Assembly (NCBI GenBank): GCA_030765525.1
Contig: JAVCCK010000019.1
Coordinates: 17,320 to 81,319 of the forward strand
DNA length: 64,000 bases
Source: Candidatus Lernaella stagnicola
GTDB taxonomy: Bacteria; Lernaellota; Lernaellaia; Lernaellales; Lernaellaceae
Direction of reading: 5' to 3'
Positions 53,976 through 63,294 of this stretch are shown here, in pieces. The position numbers and the translations under genes were made by a program. Position 1 is the stretch's first letter, and each line of letters starts with the position of its first letter. The notes under the pieces were generated by a model. That model saw nothing but the letters and a program-made list of their open reading frames with translations. It did not search any database and had not been told where the DNA came from.

Positions 53976-56396
53976 CTAATCACGTTTCATGCGCACTTCT
54001 TCGGCGCGACGCCGCGCCCACGCGTGCTGCGGCTGGGCTTTGCATGCCAGGTCGAAGGCCGCGTACGCTTCGTCGTACTCTTCCCGCAACTGGTGAGCGC
54101 GGCCCGTTTCGTACAGCTTCTTGGCCGTCTGCCAAGCCAGATTCCGATAGCGGTCATCGCGCGGTTCGAGGCGGCGGCACTTGGCCAGCGCCAACGCTGC
54201 GGCTTCATAATTCGTCTCACCGAAGGCCTGCGCGGCGACTTTGAGGTAGGTTTTCTGCCGCTGCTTTTCCACCGCCCGCCGCTGTTTCGCCAACCTTTTT
54301 TCGCCCGCGATGTACTCCGCACGCCGGAGCGGTAATGGGGCGCGGTCGGCGGTGACGGCGTTTTGCTTGGCCGCCTCCATCGCCTGCCCGACGAGCGATT
54401 CAACCCGTTTGTCGGCGGAGCGGCGATTGACGTTCAGCGACACCGGCACCTTTTCGACCACCGTTTCGTGGCCGCGGCACTGTACCGCGACAACCATTTC
54501 GAAGTTGTATTCCGAGCGCGGCGTCTCGAACCAAACGACTTCCCGCAAGAACTTGTCCTCGGGCCAACTCGACGTGGGCAGCCAGCCCATCAACGCCTTG
54601 TGGTCTTTCATGCGCGGCTCTTCCCCGGGCCGTGCGCGGCCGATCGCAAACTCGCACTTCGGCGGCGCCTCTTCGCCGCGGCTCCACCAGAGAAACAGCG
54701 GCACTTTCGATCGCGGGTACACCGCTTCGGGCACTTCGATGTTGTGGAGTCGCAGCCCGCCGGGAAACTTCAGCGCCGTGGCGAAGCGTTGCTCGGGCAG
54801 GCGGTCAAACTCAAACAGATCCCGCCGCACGAAGTTGCCGTTGGGAAACGATCTCGAAAAACGGCGGTCGTCGGGAAGCTGCAAGTACTGTTTCTTGAAT
54901 TTCGGGTTGGTGGGGATCGTCGTCGCCCGTCCCCAACCGCGGCGCTGGTGGATGAACTCCGGCCGCATTTCGCGGAAGTAGTGTTCGTTCATCATCGCGC
55001 GCCACTGCGGCGTGTAGCGATGGGTCGCCATCGGGACGCTGAGCAAGTAGCCGATATCCATGATGCGGCCGTCCCAGTTGTAGGTCGTGCCGCCCATATC
55101 CATGTCGGTCATCAACGCGTCGTGGGGGCGCACCGCGACCTTCTTCGCGATGCCGTTCCACCAACGCACCCGACGGGCGATGCCTTTCGCCGACACTTCC
55201 CGGTCGTCGAGAAACAACGCCAACTCGGCCCGCGAACCGCCGTCAATCAGCGCAATGGGAACGACCGTCCAGAGTACGGCCAGGATCGTGACCGCAACCG
55301 TGGCCCACTTGGCCGACAGAAAGCGACTCGCCGGCTTGCGTACCCAGTACGCCATGTTGAACGCCGCCAGACCCAGCAGCAGCGCAAGCGGGATCGGGAA
55401 ATTCGACAGGAAGCGCCAGGATTTCATCCAATCGCCGTTGGCGTAGATCGGGAAAAAGAGCAGAAACATCCCGGTGAGCGCGAAGTATGTCGCCTCGCGC
55501 CAGAGACGGCGTCGGGCAAACGCGGGCAACGTCAAAACCAGCAACGGGGTGTAGCCGTACGCTTGCAGATACGTGAACACGTATTTCCAGCCGCGCGATC
55601 GCAGCGAAAATAAATGCTCGGCGACACCGGGTCGCACCTTGGCGTAGTAGGTGTTGGGGAACGGACGGGCATAATAGATGTAGTGCCACACGTGATAGGC
55701 GGCAAAAAGCCCGGCCGCAGCGCCCACCCACAGGAAAAAGCGTCGCGTGGGCCGCCGGTGTTCGAACAGATCGCTCACGAGCAAAAAGAGCCCGGCGATG
55801 CCCAGATGAGCCACCGCCTCGGGTCGCGTAATCGCCAGCAGCACCAGCACCGGCGCCGACCAGGGTTTCGCGTCGGGATCGCGGGCTTCACGAATCACGA
55901 GCATCATGCCGGCGGTCAACAGGAATCCGTACAGGGCGTTTTCCATGCCCGATTGATTCCAAATGGCGAACCCGGCGTTTCCGGCCAATAAAAACGCGGC
56001 CAGCGCCACCGGCCAGGGACTTCGGTCACCCGGCGCGGGCGATTTCGCGTAGTAGATCAGCAGCAGGAAAATCAGTAGGGCGCAGGCCAGCGCGAGGTGT
56101 TGCGACCACGGGAAGATATCGGCGCCGAAGGCATGCGCGACGGCCAATAGCCCGACCCATGTCGGATTCGAAAAGCCCTCTACCCGCTCGCCGCCGGGAT
56201 AAGCCACCGAGCCGTATCCCTCGGCGAGATGCCGCGCGAAAGTGAAGCTGATCGCCGCATCGTCTACCCAATACTTCGGATAAAAGTGACTTGCCGTCCG
56301 AAAGTAGAAGCCGACAAGCGCCAGAAAAACGGCGGCGGTCAGCGCCATGGCGATCCATTTTTGGCGGTTGGTATGGGTAGTCGTCGCTCCGCTCAA
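53976..56396 (-). CDS. GT-C glycosyltransferase (AftB-like) with C-terminal helical repeat domain
   Basis: 806-residue membrane protein. The N-terminal motif YWVDDAAISFTFARHLAEGYG with ERVEGFSNPTW is the GT-C signature of AftB/ArnT-type transferases that use polyprenyl-phosphate sugars; the DD pair is the likely active acid. About ten membrane helices lie before residue 430, followed by a periplasmic domain and a TPR-like C-terminus (about 700-806, FGETNYEAAALALAKCRR and EEYDEAYAAFDLACKAQP). TTG start with AAGGAG. It follows pfkA on the same strand by 68 bp. Sugar and acceptor are not known. Confidence 0.82.
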   Translation of the reverse strand: MSGATTTHTNRQKWIAMALTAAVFLALVGFYFRTASHFYPKYWVDDAAISFTFARHLAEGYGSVAYPGGERVEGFSNPTWVGLLAVAHAFGADIFPWSQHLALACALLIFLLLIYYAKSPAPGDRSPWPVALAAFLLAGNAGFAIWNQSGMENALYGFLLTAGMMLVIREARDPDAKPWSAPVLVLLAITRPEAVAHLGIAGLFLLVSDLFEHRRPTRRFFLWVGAAAGLFAAYHVWHYIYYARPFPNTYYAKVRPGVAEHLFSLRSRGWKYVFTYLQAYGYTPLLVLTLPAFARRRLWREATYFALTGMFLLFFPIYANGDWMKSWRFLSNFPIPLALLLGLAAFNMAYWVRKPASRFLSAKWATVAVTILAVLWTVVPIALIDGGSRAELALFLDDREVSAKGIARRVRWWNGIAKKVAVRPHDALMTDMDMGGTTYNWDGRIMDIGYLLSVPMATHRYTPQWRAMMNEHYFREMRPEFIHQRRGWGRATTIPTNPKFKKQYLQLPDDRRFSRSFPNGNFVRRDLFEFDRLPEQRFATALKFPGGLRLHNIEVPEAVYPRSKVPLFLWWSRGEEAPPKCEFAIGRARPGEEPRMKDHKALMGWLPTSSWPEDKFLREVVWFETPRSEYNFEMVVAVQCRGHETVVEKVPVSLNVNRRSADKRVESLVGQAMEAAKQNAVTADRAPLPLRRAEYIAGEKRLAKQRRAVEKQRQKTYLKVAAQAFGETNYEAAALALAKCRRLEPRDDRYRNLAWQTAKKLYETGRAHQLREEYDEAYAAFDLACKAQPQHAWARRRAEEVRMKRD

Positions 56397-56464
56397 GGCG
56401 TCTCCTTCGGCTGTTTGAACGGGATGCTAACCGCCGCGCTTGTGACGGTCAACAGACGGCGGCG

Positions 56465-57559
56465 TTACTCGTCGCCGAAGCACACGCCGGTGTCGCGCGC
56501 CGCCGCGACCCAATCGCTGTCGGGTTCGACCAGGCGGATTTTCTTGATGGCCTCGTAGATATCCTCGGTGGCCACCTGGCTGTTGCGCAGCACGACCATC
56601 TTGCCGAAATCGCCGCGCGCCGCCACGTGCACGGCGTAGGCGCCCATGCGGGTGCACAAGTTGCGGTCGAACGCGGTAGCCGTACCGCCGCGTTGTACGT
56701 GCCCCATCTCGGTGCCGCGACACTCACCCACATCGAACGGAGTGAGCCATTCGCAGAGTTGGTGCGCGATGCCGCCGAGGCGTATGGTCTCGGAACTGTC
56801 CTTGACGATGCGCTTGATGACCTGTTCCTTGTCGACCGGCGTGGCGCCTTCGGCCACGCAGATGATCGTAAAATTTCGCCCCATCTTTCGGCGGGCATGA
56901 ACGGCCTTCGCCACGCTTTCAACGGACCACGAGATTTCGGGGATGAGAATCACGTCGGCCCCGCCCGCGAGCCCGGCTTGCAGGGCGATCCATCCCGCGT
57001 TGCGGCCCATGGTCTCGACAATCATCACGCGGTGATGGCTCTCCGCGGTGGTTTGCAGGCGGTCGATAGCGTCGCACACGACGTTGACGGCGGTGTCGAA
57101 ACCAAAGGTGACGTCGGTGGCGCCCAAATCGTTGTCGATGGTCTTTGGAATACCGATGACCGGCACGCCGCGTTGGAAGAAGCCGTAACCGATAGCGTTG
57201 GTACCGTCGCCGCCGATGACGAACAGGGCGTCGAGTTCGAGGTTGCGAATGTTCTGCAACGCTTCGTCGCTGCGGTCGATGGTCGTAACGCGATCGCCGG
57301 CAACCATTTTGTAGTTGAAGGGGTCGCCTTTGTTGGAACTGCCCAAAATCGTGCCGCCGCGATACAGCAAACCTTTGACCATGCTGGGCGTGAGGCTGAG
57401 GGTGCGCGGTTCGCCGAGCAGGCCCTCGAAACCGTCACGTATTCCGACCACAGTCGTTCCGTAGCGCGACATGGCGCATTTGGTGATGGCCCGGATTACA
57501 GCATTGAGGCCCGCACAATCGCCGCCGCCGGTCAGTATGCCGATTCGCTTCAGAGCCAT
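56465..57559 (-). CDS. pfkA: 6-phosphofructokinase
   Basis: 364-residue cytosolic glycolytic enzyme phosphorylating fructose 6-phosphate. The nucleotide motif is GGGDCAG (11-17), the phosphoryl-donor motif GGDGTN (116-121), and the catalytic loop PKTIDND (138-144, Asp142). Gly119 favours ATP, while Lys139 (in place of the ATP-type Gly) is usual in PPi-dependent or mixed class III enzymes, so the donor is uncertain. IVETMGRNAGW and the GGIAH/MGHVQRGG substrate motifs are intact. GGGAG lies before the ATG. It is transcribed ahead of a GT-C gene. Confidence 0.92.
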   Translation of the reverse strand: MALKRIGILTGGGDCAGLNAVIRAITKCAMSRYGTTVVGIRDGFEGLLGEPRTLSLTPSMVKGLLYRGGTILGSSNKGDPFNYKMVAGDRVTTIDRSDEALQNIRNLELDALFVIGGDGTNAIGYGFFQRGVPVIGIPKTIDNDLGATDVTFGFDTAVNVVCDAIDRLQTTAESHHRVMIVETMGRNAGWIALQAGLAGGADVILIPEISWSVESVAKAVHARRKMGRNFTIICVAEGATPVDKEQVIKRIVKDSSETIRLGGIAHQLCEWLTPFDVGECRGTEMGHVQRGGTATAFDRNLCTRMGAYAVHVAARGDFGKMVVLRNSQVATEDIYEAIKKIRLVEPDSDWVAAARDTGVCFGDE

Positions 57560-57713
57560 GGTCAGCTCCCTTCACGGTTTTTGGTTCAGTTGCCTAAAGA
57601 CGGTTGCTAGCAGGGTGAAATAAAGCCGCGCGCATATCAAGGGGTAGGCGGCGCGCCGCGGGCGGCATGACTTAGCTCTTGAACGGCTGTGCCCGGAAGG
57701 TTACCGTCCGAGC

Positions 57714-58487
57714 ATGTTACGACGTGAAAATACGGAATTCGGGCAAATCGCCTGGCGGATGTTCCGGGAAGACGGCGCGGGGACGCCGCTAATCTTCCTG
57801 CACGGCGCCGGGGGACGGAAAGAGATTTGGGGCCTTGTCTGCCGCCGCATGGAGCGCGCGGCGGTCGATCACCCGCTGGTGCTGGTCGACCTTCCGGGAC
57901 ACGGCCAATCGCCGCTGCCGGGCCGCGCCGATATCGAGGAATATGCAACGGCGGTGTCGGCGTTGATCACGGCGCAAGGCTGGCCCGCTGTCGCGCTCGC
58001 CGGTCACAGTATGGGCGGCGCGATCAGCCAAGTACTCGCCGCACGGGAGCCAAGCCGCGTGACGCACCTTTTTCTCGTGGCCACCGGCGCGCGAATTCCG
58101 GTGGCACCGATCTTGTTGGATCTGCTGCCCGATCAGCACGAAGCGGTCACGACTCTGTTCAAGGAATGGGGGTTTGGTCCCGACGCGCCGGCGCTGCTCG
58201 TCAACCAGGCCATGACGCCCTTTGCCCAAGGCGATCCCGTGGTGATCCGCGACGACCTGGCCGCTTGTCGCGACTGGAACGGCGCCGACCGCCTAGCGTC
58301 CATTACCGCAAAAACCCTCGTGGTCGCCGGCGAACTCGACCGCATGATCCAGTCGAAATACACGACCTTTTTGGCGGAAAACATTGGTGACGCGCAACTT
58401 GTCACCCTGCCGCAAACCGGTCACATGGTTCCGGTCGAGCGCGACCGCGAACTTGCGGAACGCTTCGCGTCGTTCCTGGCGGAGTAG
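57714..58487 (+). CDS. Alpha/beta-hydrolase, putative lactonase/esterase
   Basis: 257-residue cytosolic protein. FLHGAGG (oxyanion region), nucleophile elbow AGHSMGG, a late Asp (AGELDRM) and His (TGHMVPVE) complete the triad of the alpha/beta-hydrolase fold. There is no signal peptide. Its stop is three bases before the glcD start, so it belongs to a hydrolase - glcD - glcF operon and may open a lactone or ester to the 2-hydroxy acid that GlcDF oxidises. GGAAGG lies 13 bases before the ATG. Confidence 0.85.
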   Translation: MLRRENTEFGQIAWRMFREDGAGTPLIFLHGAGGRKEIWGLVCRRMERAAVDHPLVLVDLPGHGQSPLPGRADIEEYATAVSALITAQGWPAVALAGHSMGGAISQVLAAREPSRVTHLFLVATGARIPVAPILLDLLPDQHEAVTTLFKEWGFGPDAPALLVNQAMTPFAQGDPVVIRDDLAACRDWNGADRLASITAKTLVVAGELDRMIQSKYTTFLAENIGDAQLVTLPQTGHMVPVERDRELAERFASFLAE

Positions 58488-58490
58488 CTC

Positions 58491-59855
58491 TTGTTGCCCT
58501 TCAAAGACCTGGAACGCATCGTTGGTGCCGACAACGTCTTGACCAACCCGGGCGATCGATCAGCCTACGCCACCGACGCCAAGGTGAAGGGACGCCCGCC
58601 CGTCGCCGTCGCCCTGCCGAGTACCGCAGTCCAGGTGCAGGAAATTGTGCAGGCCTGCGCCCAGCGGAGCGTCGCGCTGATCGCGCGCGGTGCGGGTACG
58701 GGAACCGCCGGCGGCGCGGTGCCGGAAAGCACGGCGGTTGTTCTTGATCTATCCCGCATGAACCGCCTCCTTCAGATCGACGGCGACAACCTGCTGGCTG
58801 ATGTCGAGCCCGGATTGCTGTTGGCCGACTTTCAAAACGCGGTGGAAGAACAAGGGCTGTTTTACGGCCCGGACCCGGCCAGCCGCGAGACGTCGACACT
58901 GGGTGGAAACGCGGCGACCAACGCGGGCGGCTTGCGGGCGGTCAAGTACGGCGTCACGGCCGATTGGGTTCAAGGTCTCGACGTGGTGCTTGCCGATGGC
59001 CAATTGATTCACACGGGTACGCGGACGCGCAAAGGCGTGGTCGGGTACGACCTGACGCGCCTGTTCGTCGGCAGTGAAGGCACCCTGGGCGTGATCACCG
59101 GCCTGACGTTGAAGCTCGTGCCGAAACCCGCCGCCAAACAGACACTGCTGGCCGTGTTCCGCCAGTTGAGGCAGGCCGGCGACGCCGTGCTTGCCGTACT
59201 GCGATGCCCGGTCACGCCTGCGGCGATGGAGTTGATGGATGCCACCACGATCGACGTCGTGCGGGCGCATATCGGCGACCTGATTCCACCCGAACATGCC
59301 GCGTTGCTGTTGCAGGTCGACGGCGACGTCGCAACCGTGGACCGCGAAACCGAAACGCTTACCGCCTTGCTGGCGGACACGGCGGCGACCTGGGTGCGGC
59401 GTGCCGCCGATGAGAGCGAAGCCGAAGATTTGTGGGCTGCGCGGCGGGCGATCAGCCCCGCGATGTATGAGATTCGCCCCCAGAAAATGGCCGATGACGT
59501 TGCCGTGCCGACCACGCGTTTGGTCGAGCTGTTTGAAGGCGTGACGCGCATCGCGGCCGAAAACCACGTGCTGTATGCCTGCTACGGCCACGCGGGCGAC
59601 GGCAACGTGCACGTCAATTTTCCCTACGACCCGAAAGACACGACCGAGAGTTACAACGCCCAGCAGGCCCGCGAGCAAATGCTGCGGCTGGTGCTCGAAC
59701 TGGGCGGCACGCTCAGCGGCGAACACGGCGTGGGTATCGCCAAACGCGCCTTCGTCCCGTGGGAACAAGCCGCCGCGCTCATCGACCTGCAAAAGCGCCT
59801 CAAACGGGCGTTCGACCCGCTCAACATTCTCAATCCCGGCAAAGTATTCCCTTGA
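58491..59855 (+). CDS. glcD: Glycolate/D-lactate oxidase FAD subunit
   Basis: 454-residue flavoprotein subunit oxidising glycolate, D-lactate or another 2-hydroxy acid. FAD_binding_4 part: ARGAGTGTAGGAVP, ASRETSTLGGNAATNAGG and VGSEGTLGVIT. FAD-oxidase C-terminal part: CYGHAGDGNVHVNFPYD and LSGEHGVG, both diagnostic of GlcD-type enzymes. TTG start, with a GGAG inside the upstream stop region. Its stop overlaps the glcF start (TTGA). Works with GlcF at the inner membrane face. Confidence 0.92.
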   Translation: MLPFKDLERIVGADNVLTNPGDRSAYATDAKVKGRPPVAVALPSTAVQVQEIVQACAQRSVALIARGAGTGTAGGAVPESTAVVLDLSRMNRLLQIDGDNLLADVEPGLLLADFQNAVEEQGLFYGPDPASRETSTLGGNAATNAGGLRAVKYGVTADWVQGLDVVLADGQLIHTGTRTRKGVVGYDLTRLFVGSEGTLGVITGLTLKLVPKPAAKQTLLAVFRQLRQAGDAVLAVLRCPVTPAAMELMDATTIDVVRAHIGDLIPPEHAALLLQVDGDVATVDRETETLTALLADTAATWVRRAADESEAEDLWAARRAISPAMYEIRPQKMADDVAVPTTRLVELFEGVTRIAAENHVLYACYGHAGDGNVHVNFPYDPKDTTESYNAQQAREQMLRLVLELGGTLSGEHGVGIAKRAFVPWEQAAALIDLQKRLKRAFDPLNILNPGKVFP

Positions 59856-61045
59856 CCGAGCGGCGCGTCGATCCCGACGCCTGCGTGTTGTGCGGCGCAT
59901 GCCGCGCGGTGTGCCCCATCTTCATGGAAACGTTGCGCGAATGCGACGTCGCCCGCGGCCGCGTCGCACGCGTCAAGTACACCGGGCAGCAAGAACGCTT
60001 CACCGCCGCCGACCGCGAGGCCTTTTCCCTATGTTTGATGTGCGGCCGCTGCCTGGAAGTCTGCAAGGCGGACCTGGATATTCCTCACCTCATGCAGCGG
60101 GCCCGCGCCGAGAGCGGTTATGCGGCGGGCATTCCGCGGTTGGTCGCCGAAACATTGGCGAAGCATCCTTCCCGTTTGTCGACAGTCGCCCGCTTGGCCG
60201 CGACGTGGCACAAGTGGCTGGCCCGCTTGCCCGAAGACAGCGGCCTGCGTCGCCGCCTGGGCGATTCGTACCTCTCGGCCGGGCGTCTACTCCCTTCACC
60301 GCCGGCCGATCCCTACCTGGCGCGTCAACTCGGCCGCCGCGCCCAAGGCGACCGCAAACTGGCGCTCTTCGCCGGATGCGGGGCGGGCTGGTTGCTCTCG
60401 GAAATCGGTGATGCGATCGATGCCATTCTCGCCGCGCTCGACCTCGTGGCCGCCGTCCCGGCGCAGAATTGCTGCGGTCTACCGGCATGGGGTTTGGGCG
60501 CTGACGACGCCGCGGATGCCGGCTTCGCGGCTTGGCGCGAGGCGTTTTCCGGCAACGGGTATGAGGCGGTGTTGACGCCCTGCGCTTCGTGCGCGGCGCA
60601 CTTGCAGGAGCACCTTGGCGAAGGGGCCGAGACGCCGCTGGAGGAGTTTTTCGTGTGGTTGGCGCGGCAGGAACTCGCGGTGGACTTGAGCGGCGTAAAG
60701 CTCGCGGTGCATGTGCCGTGTCATACGCGGCGGGGGGTGCGCGGGGGAGATGCCGTCACGCCCATGTTGCGCGAGGCCGGGGCGGAAATCGTCGAGTTGC
60801 CGACCGCGCTGGATGAACAATGCTGCGGCATGGGCGGCACGTTCGGCGCGCAGCACACCGATCTTTCCCGCCGCATCGGCTTGCCGAAAGTCGACGCGAT
60901 GCTGGAGGCGGAACCGGCGGCGATCGTGTCCCATTGCACCGGCTGCCTGCTGCAACTGCGTGATTTGGTGCGTTACCGGGGTTCGTCGGTGCCGGTCGCG
61001 CACCCCGTTCAATGGCTGGCCAAAGGCCTCACGGGGCGCACTTGA
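59852..61045 (+). CDS. glcF: Glycolate/D-lactate oxidase iron-sulfur subunit
   Basis: 397-residue Fe-S subunit that passes electrons from GlcD to the quinone pool. Two 4Fe-4S motifs: CVLCGACRAVCP (Cys11, 14, 17, 21) and CLMCGRCLEVC (Cys61, 64, 67, 71). Two CCG domains follow, with NCCGLPAWG and CCGMGGTFG. TTG start overlapping the glcD stop by 4 bp gives coupled translation. Its 3' end overlaps the converging gene by 17 bp. Together with the D-LDH at 2.1 kb the cell can both make and oxidise D-lactate if that is the substrate. Confidence 0.93.
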   Translation: MTERRVDPDACVLCGACRAVCPIFMETLRECDVARGRVARVKYTGQQERFTAADREAFSLCLMCGRCLEVCKADLDIPHLMQRARAESGYAAGIPRLVAETLAKHPSRLSTVARLAATWHKWLARLPEDSGLRRRLGDSYLSAGRLLPSPPADPYLARQLGRRAQGDRKLALFAGCGAGWLLSEIGDAIDAILAALDLVAAVPAQNCCGLPAWGLGADDAADAGFAAWREAFSGNGYEAVLTPCASCAAHLQEHLGEGAETPLEEFFVWLARQELAVDLSGVKLAVHVPCHTRRGVRGGDAVTPMLREAGAEIVELPTALDEQCCGMGGTFGAQHTDLSRRIGLPKVDAMLEAEPAAIVSHCTGCLLQLRDLVRYRGSSVPVAHPVQWLAKGLTGRT

Positions 61046-61796
61046 ACCAGAGCCCCTCGATTTCCTCGGGGTGTTTTTTATCGAACACAAAGCGGAATTG
61101 AGTTTTTGTGCCGTCGGCGAATTCGGCTTCGTACAGCACGATGGCAAACTCCCCCTTGAAGGTCACGGCCTTGAATTCGTAGGCGGTCACTTTCCCTTTT
61201 GCCTCTGTTTCCACCACGCTGTAGATTTTCTCGGGCGGCAAGGAGACCGTCATTCGTTTGGAGAAGTGCCGTTGTAGAACTCGGCTGTCTTTGTCGTTGT
61301 AAGCGGCGAAGAATTCGTCAATAACGCCCTTGGTTCGATCGTGAATCACCCCGTTGGTTTTGGTCGCCGATTTATTCTCGACGGGGATGAAAACCAATCC
61401 TTTTACGCGAAGCGTCGGATCATCGTTTTGAAACGTGAGCCGCATCGAACAACTGCCCTTTTCGAACGTCACGAGAAAACTGACTATAGCGTAATCGTGA
61501 TACGGCTTGGTGCCGCGCCACGTTTTCATCAAGAAGGCGCCGTTGGTAAGCCTTAATTGGCTCTCGCAAAGCTGCTTGAGTTTCTCTTCGGTGAGCTCTT
61601 TTTTCAGTTCGACACCGAAATCCCGCATCATTCGCGCGTAGTCGCCTTTGTTGTACCCATCAAGAATGTTGTCGGCGATGAGCGAAGCTTTGCCGAGTGT
61701 CGTGGGGTCGCCGATAATGCTTTCGCTGCCGCCGGCCGGCACGGAAACCAACCAGACGCCAAGCGACAAGCACGCTATCGCGATAATGCGTAACAA
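61029..61796 (-). CDS. Exported protein with two DUF3887-like repeats
   Basis: 255 residues, signal peptide about 1-24. Two related halves follow (about 40-130 and 145-250). Each begins with a helix ending in a G/K-Asp pair (NILDGYNKGDYARMMRDF and FFAAYNDKDSRVLQRHF), then beta strands, the DUF3887/NTF2-like pattern. There is one Cys in the first repeat. A ligand-binding or scaffold role outside the cytoplasm is possible; function unknown. TTG start with AGGGTG. It is convergent with glcF and overlaps it by 17 bp. Confidence 0.72.
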   Translation of the reverse strand: MLRIIAIACLSLGVWLVSVPAGGSESIIGDPTTLGKASLIADNILDGYNKGDYARMMRDFGVELKKELTEEKLKQLCESQLRLTNGAFLMKTWRGTKPYHDYAIVSFLVTFEKGSCSMRLTFQNDDPTLRVKGLVFIPVENKSATKTNGVIHDRTKGVIDEFFAAYNDKDSRVLQRHFSKRMTVSLPPEKIYSVVETEAKGKVTAYEFKAVTFKGEFAIVLYEAEFADGTKTQFRFVFDKKHPEEIEGLWFKCAP

Positions 61797-61890
61797 AATT
61801 CACCCTATAGATTGGCCGATTTTGCGGAAGGTTAAGTTAAACGTACAAGAACGTATTCACCTTTACAAGCGAAACCTGTGGCACAGCAGG

Positions 61891-61920
61891 TTGACACGCT
61901 GCGGCAAAGATATTCATACT
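61891..61920 (+). promoter_or_regulatory. Sigma-70 promoter of the MaoC-like gene
   Basis: TTGACA (perfect -35, 61891-61896), 18-base spacer, CATACT (61915-61920). Leader about 21 bases to the ATG at 61948. Confidence 0.55.
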
Positions 61921-61947
61921 CGACCGACACACAGTCGGGAGGCCTTC

Positions 61948-62397
61948 ATGCAGCGTGGTTTATTCTTCGAAGATTTCGAAGAGGGGATGCATTTCGTCAG
62001 CAAGGGGCGCACGATCACCGAGACCGACGTTGTGAACTTCGCCGGCATTTCGGGCGACTACAATCCACTTCACACGAATGAACAATACGCAAAAACGACG
62101 ATCTTCGGGCGCCGCGTCGCGCACGGCGTGCTGGGCATCGCGCTGATGGTCGGGCTTAACCAGAGTCTGGGCATCACCGAAGATACGATGCACGCGTTTT
62201 TGGGGCTGGAATGGGATTTCATCCGGCCCGTGTTCATCGGCGACACGTTGCACTTGGAACTCGAAGTGGAGTCCAAACGCGAATCCAAAAAGCCGGACCG
62301 CGGCGTCGTCAACTTTCGTTGCAAAATGGTCAACCAGCACAGCGAAGTCGTGCAGGAAGGCGTGCGCAAAATGTTGATGAAGCGTCGGCAGAAGTAA
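61948..62397 (+). CDS. MaoC-family (R)-specific enoyl hydratase-like protein
   Basis: 149-residue hot-dog-fold protein. The catalytic Asp37 and His42 lie in ISGDYNPLHTNEQYA, the R-hydratase motif, followed by RVAHGVLGIAL. It hydrates enoyl-CoA or an analogous thioester; specific chain length unknown. ATG follows GGGAGG. An in-frame 100-residue extension upstream is not coding, since it would be antisense to the neighbour. Own promoter upstream; it stands alone. Confidence 0.9.
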   Translation: MQRGLFFEDFEEGMHFVSKGRTITETDVVNFAGISGDYNPLHTNEQYAKTTIFGRRVAHGVLGIALMVGLNQSLGITEDTMHAFLGLEWDFIRPVFIGDTLHLELEVESKRESKKPDRGVVNFRCKMVNQHSEVVQEGVRKMLMKRRQK

Positions 62398-62405
62398 TCC
62401 GCGGC

Positions 62406-63179
62406 TCACGCCAGCAGACGGTAAATCCAACTCGTGCGCTTGTAGTACCAGACGTAGTTGACCGCCGCCAACCACGGCTTGTCGATTTTCACCGCGTATT
62501 TCTTGGCGATCTCATACGCCGCGCGCAGCGTCGGGTCGATATCTCCCCCGGTTTTGCATTCGGCATAAAAACGAAACGCGCCTAGATCAGCGTCGAGAAT
62601 CCCCGGCTCACAAATCAGCCCGAAGCGCAGCCACAGTTCGTAGTCCATGTCGTACTTGAGCGACTCGTCGATGCCGCCCGCCTCGTCCACCAGTTCCTTC
62701 GTGAAAAACGTGGCCTGCTGGCTGATGTAATTCTCCACCAGCAACTTTGTGTAGGAATAACGACGCGCCAGCCGGTTCTTGTACCAGGTGATCGGCTTGC
62801 GGATCTCGCGGTCGTGCTCGTCGAGAATCAGGCAGCGTCCGTAAGCCCAGCGAACGTGCGCGTGTGTGCGGAAAAAGTCCGCCACGACCGCCAGCGCCCC
62901 CGGCAGCAGCAGGTCGTCGCTGTTGAGCCAGCAGATGATCTCCCCCGTGGCCCGCTCGATGCCCTTGTTGAGCGCGTGCGACTGCCCCCGGTCGGCCTCG
63001 GAAACGTACTGCAACTTGTCCGACCACCGTTCCAACATCTCGACGGTGCCGTCGGTGCTGCCGCCGTCGATCACCCAATGCTCGATCTCGAACGGACCCT
63101 CCTGCTCGTGGACGCTGCGCAAGGCGCGCTCGAGGTAAGCAACTTGATTGTAGGATGGCGTAATGACGCTGATTCGCAC
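62406..63179 (-). CDS. Family 2 glycosyltransferase
   Basis: 257-residue GT-A fold enzyme. ITPSYNQ, VIDGGSTDGT and NSDDLLL (the DxD-like metal motif) appear in order, with NKGIERATGEIICW between them. No membrane helix, so a cytosolic or membrane-associated sugar transferase for a surface glycan. GTG start with AAGGAG. It is divergent from the next GT2 gene, with 115 bp between the two starts. Confidence 0.92.
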   Translation of the reverse strand: MRISVITPSYNQVAYLERALRSVHEQEGPFEIEHWVIDGGSTDGTVEMLERWSDKLQYVSEADRGQSHALNKGIERATGEIICWLNSDDLLLPGALAVVADFFRTHAHVRWAYGRCLILDEHDREIRKPITWYKNRLARRYSYTKLLVENYISQQATFFTKELVDEAGGIDESLKYDMDYELWLRFGLICEPGILDADLGAFRFYAECKTGGDIDPTLRAAYEIAKKYAVKIDKPWLAAVNYVWYYKRTSWIYRLLA

Positions 63180-63294
63180 GGGAATGTCTCCTTGGTTGCG
63201 CGCCGAGTGTACACGCGCCGGCCTACCTGCTCAATAGGCTTGAGCGCGCTTCGCGCCCTGTGCCATGATGCGGGCGATCAAAGGAGCAACATCG

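Noticed and set aside
61879-61895. TGGCAC followed by TTGAC as a sigma-54 promoter
   Set aside because: Spacing is six rather than five bases to the -12 element and the GC is missing; the nearby TTGACA/CATACT sigma-70 pair explains the region better.
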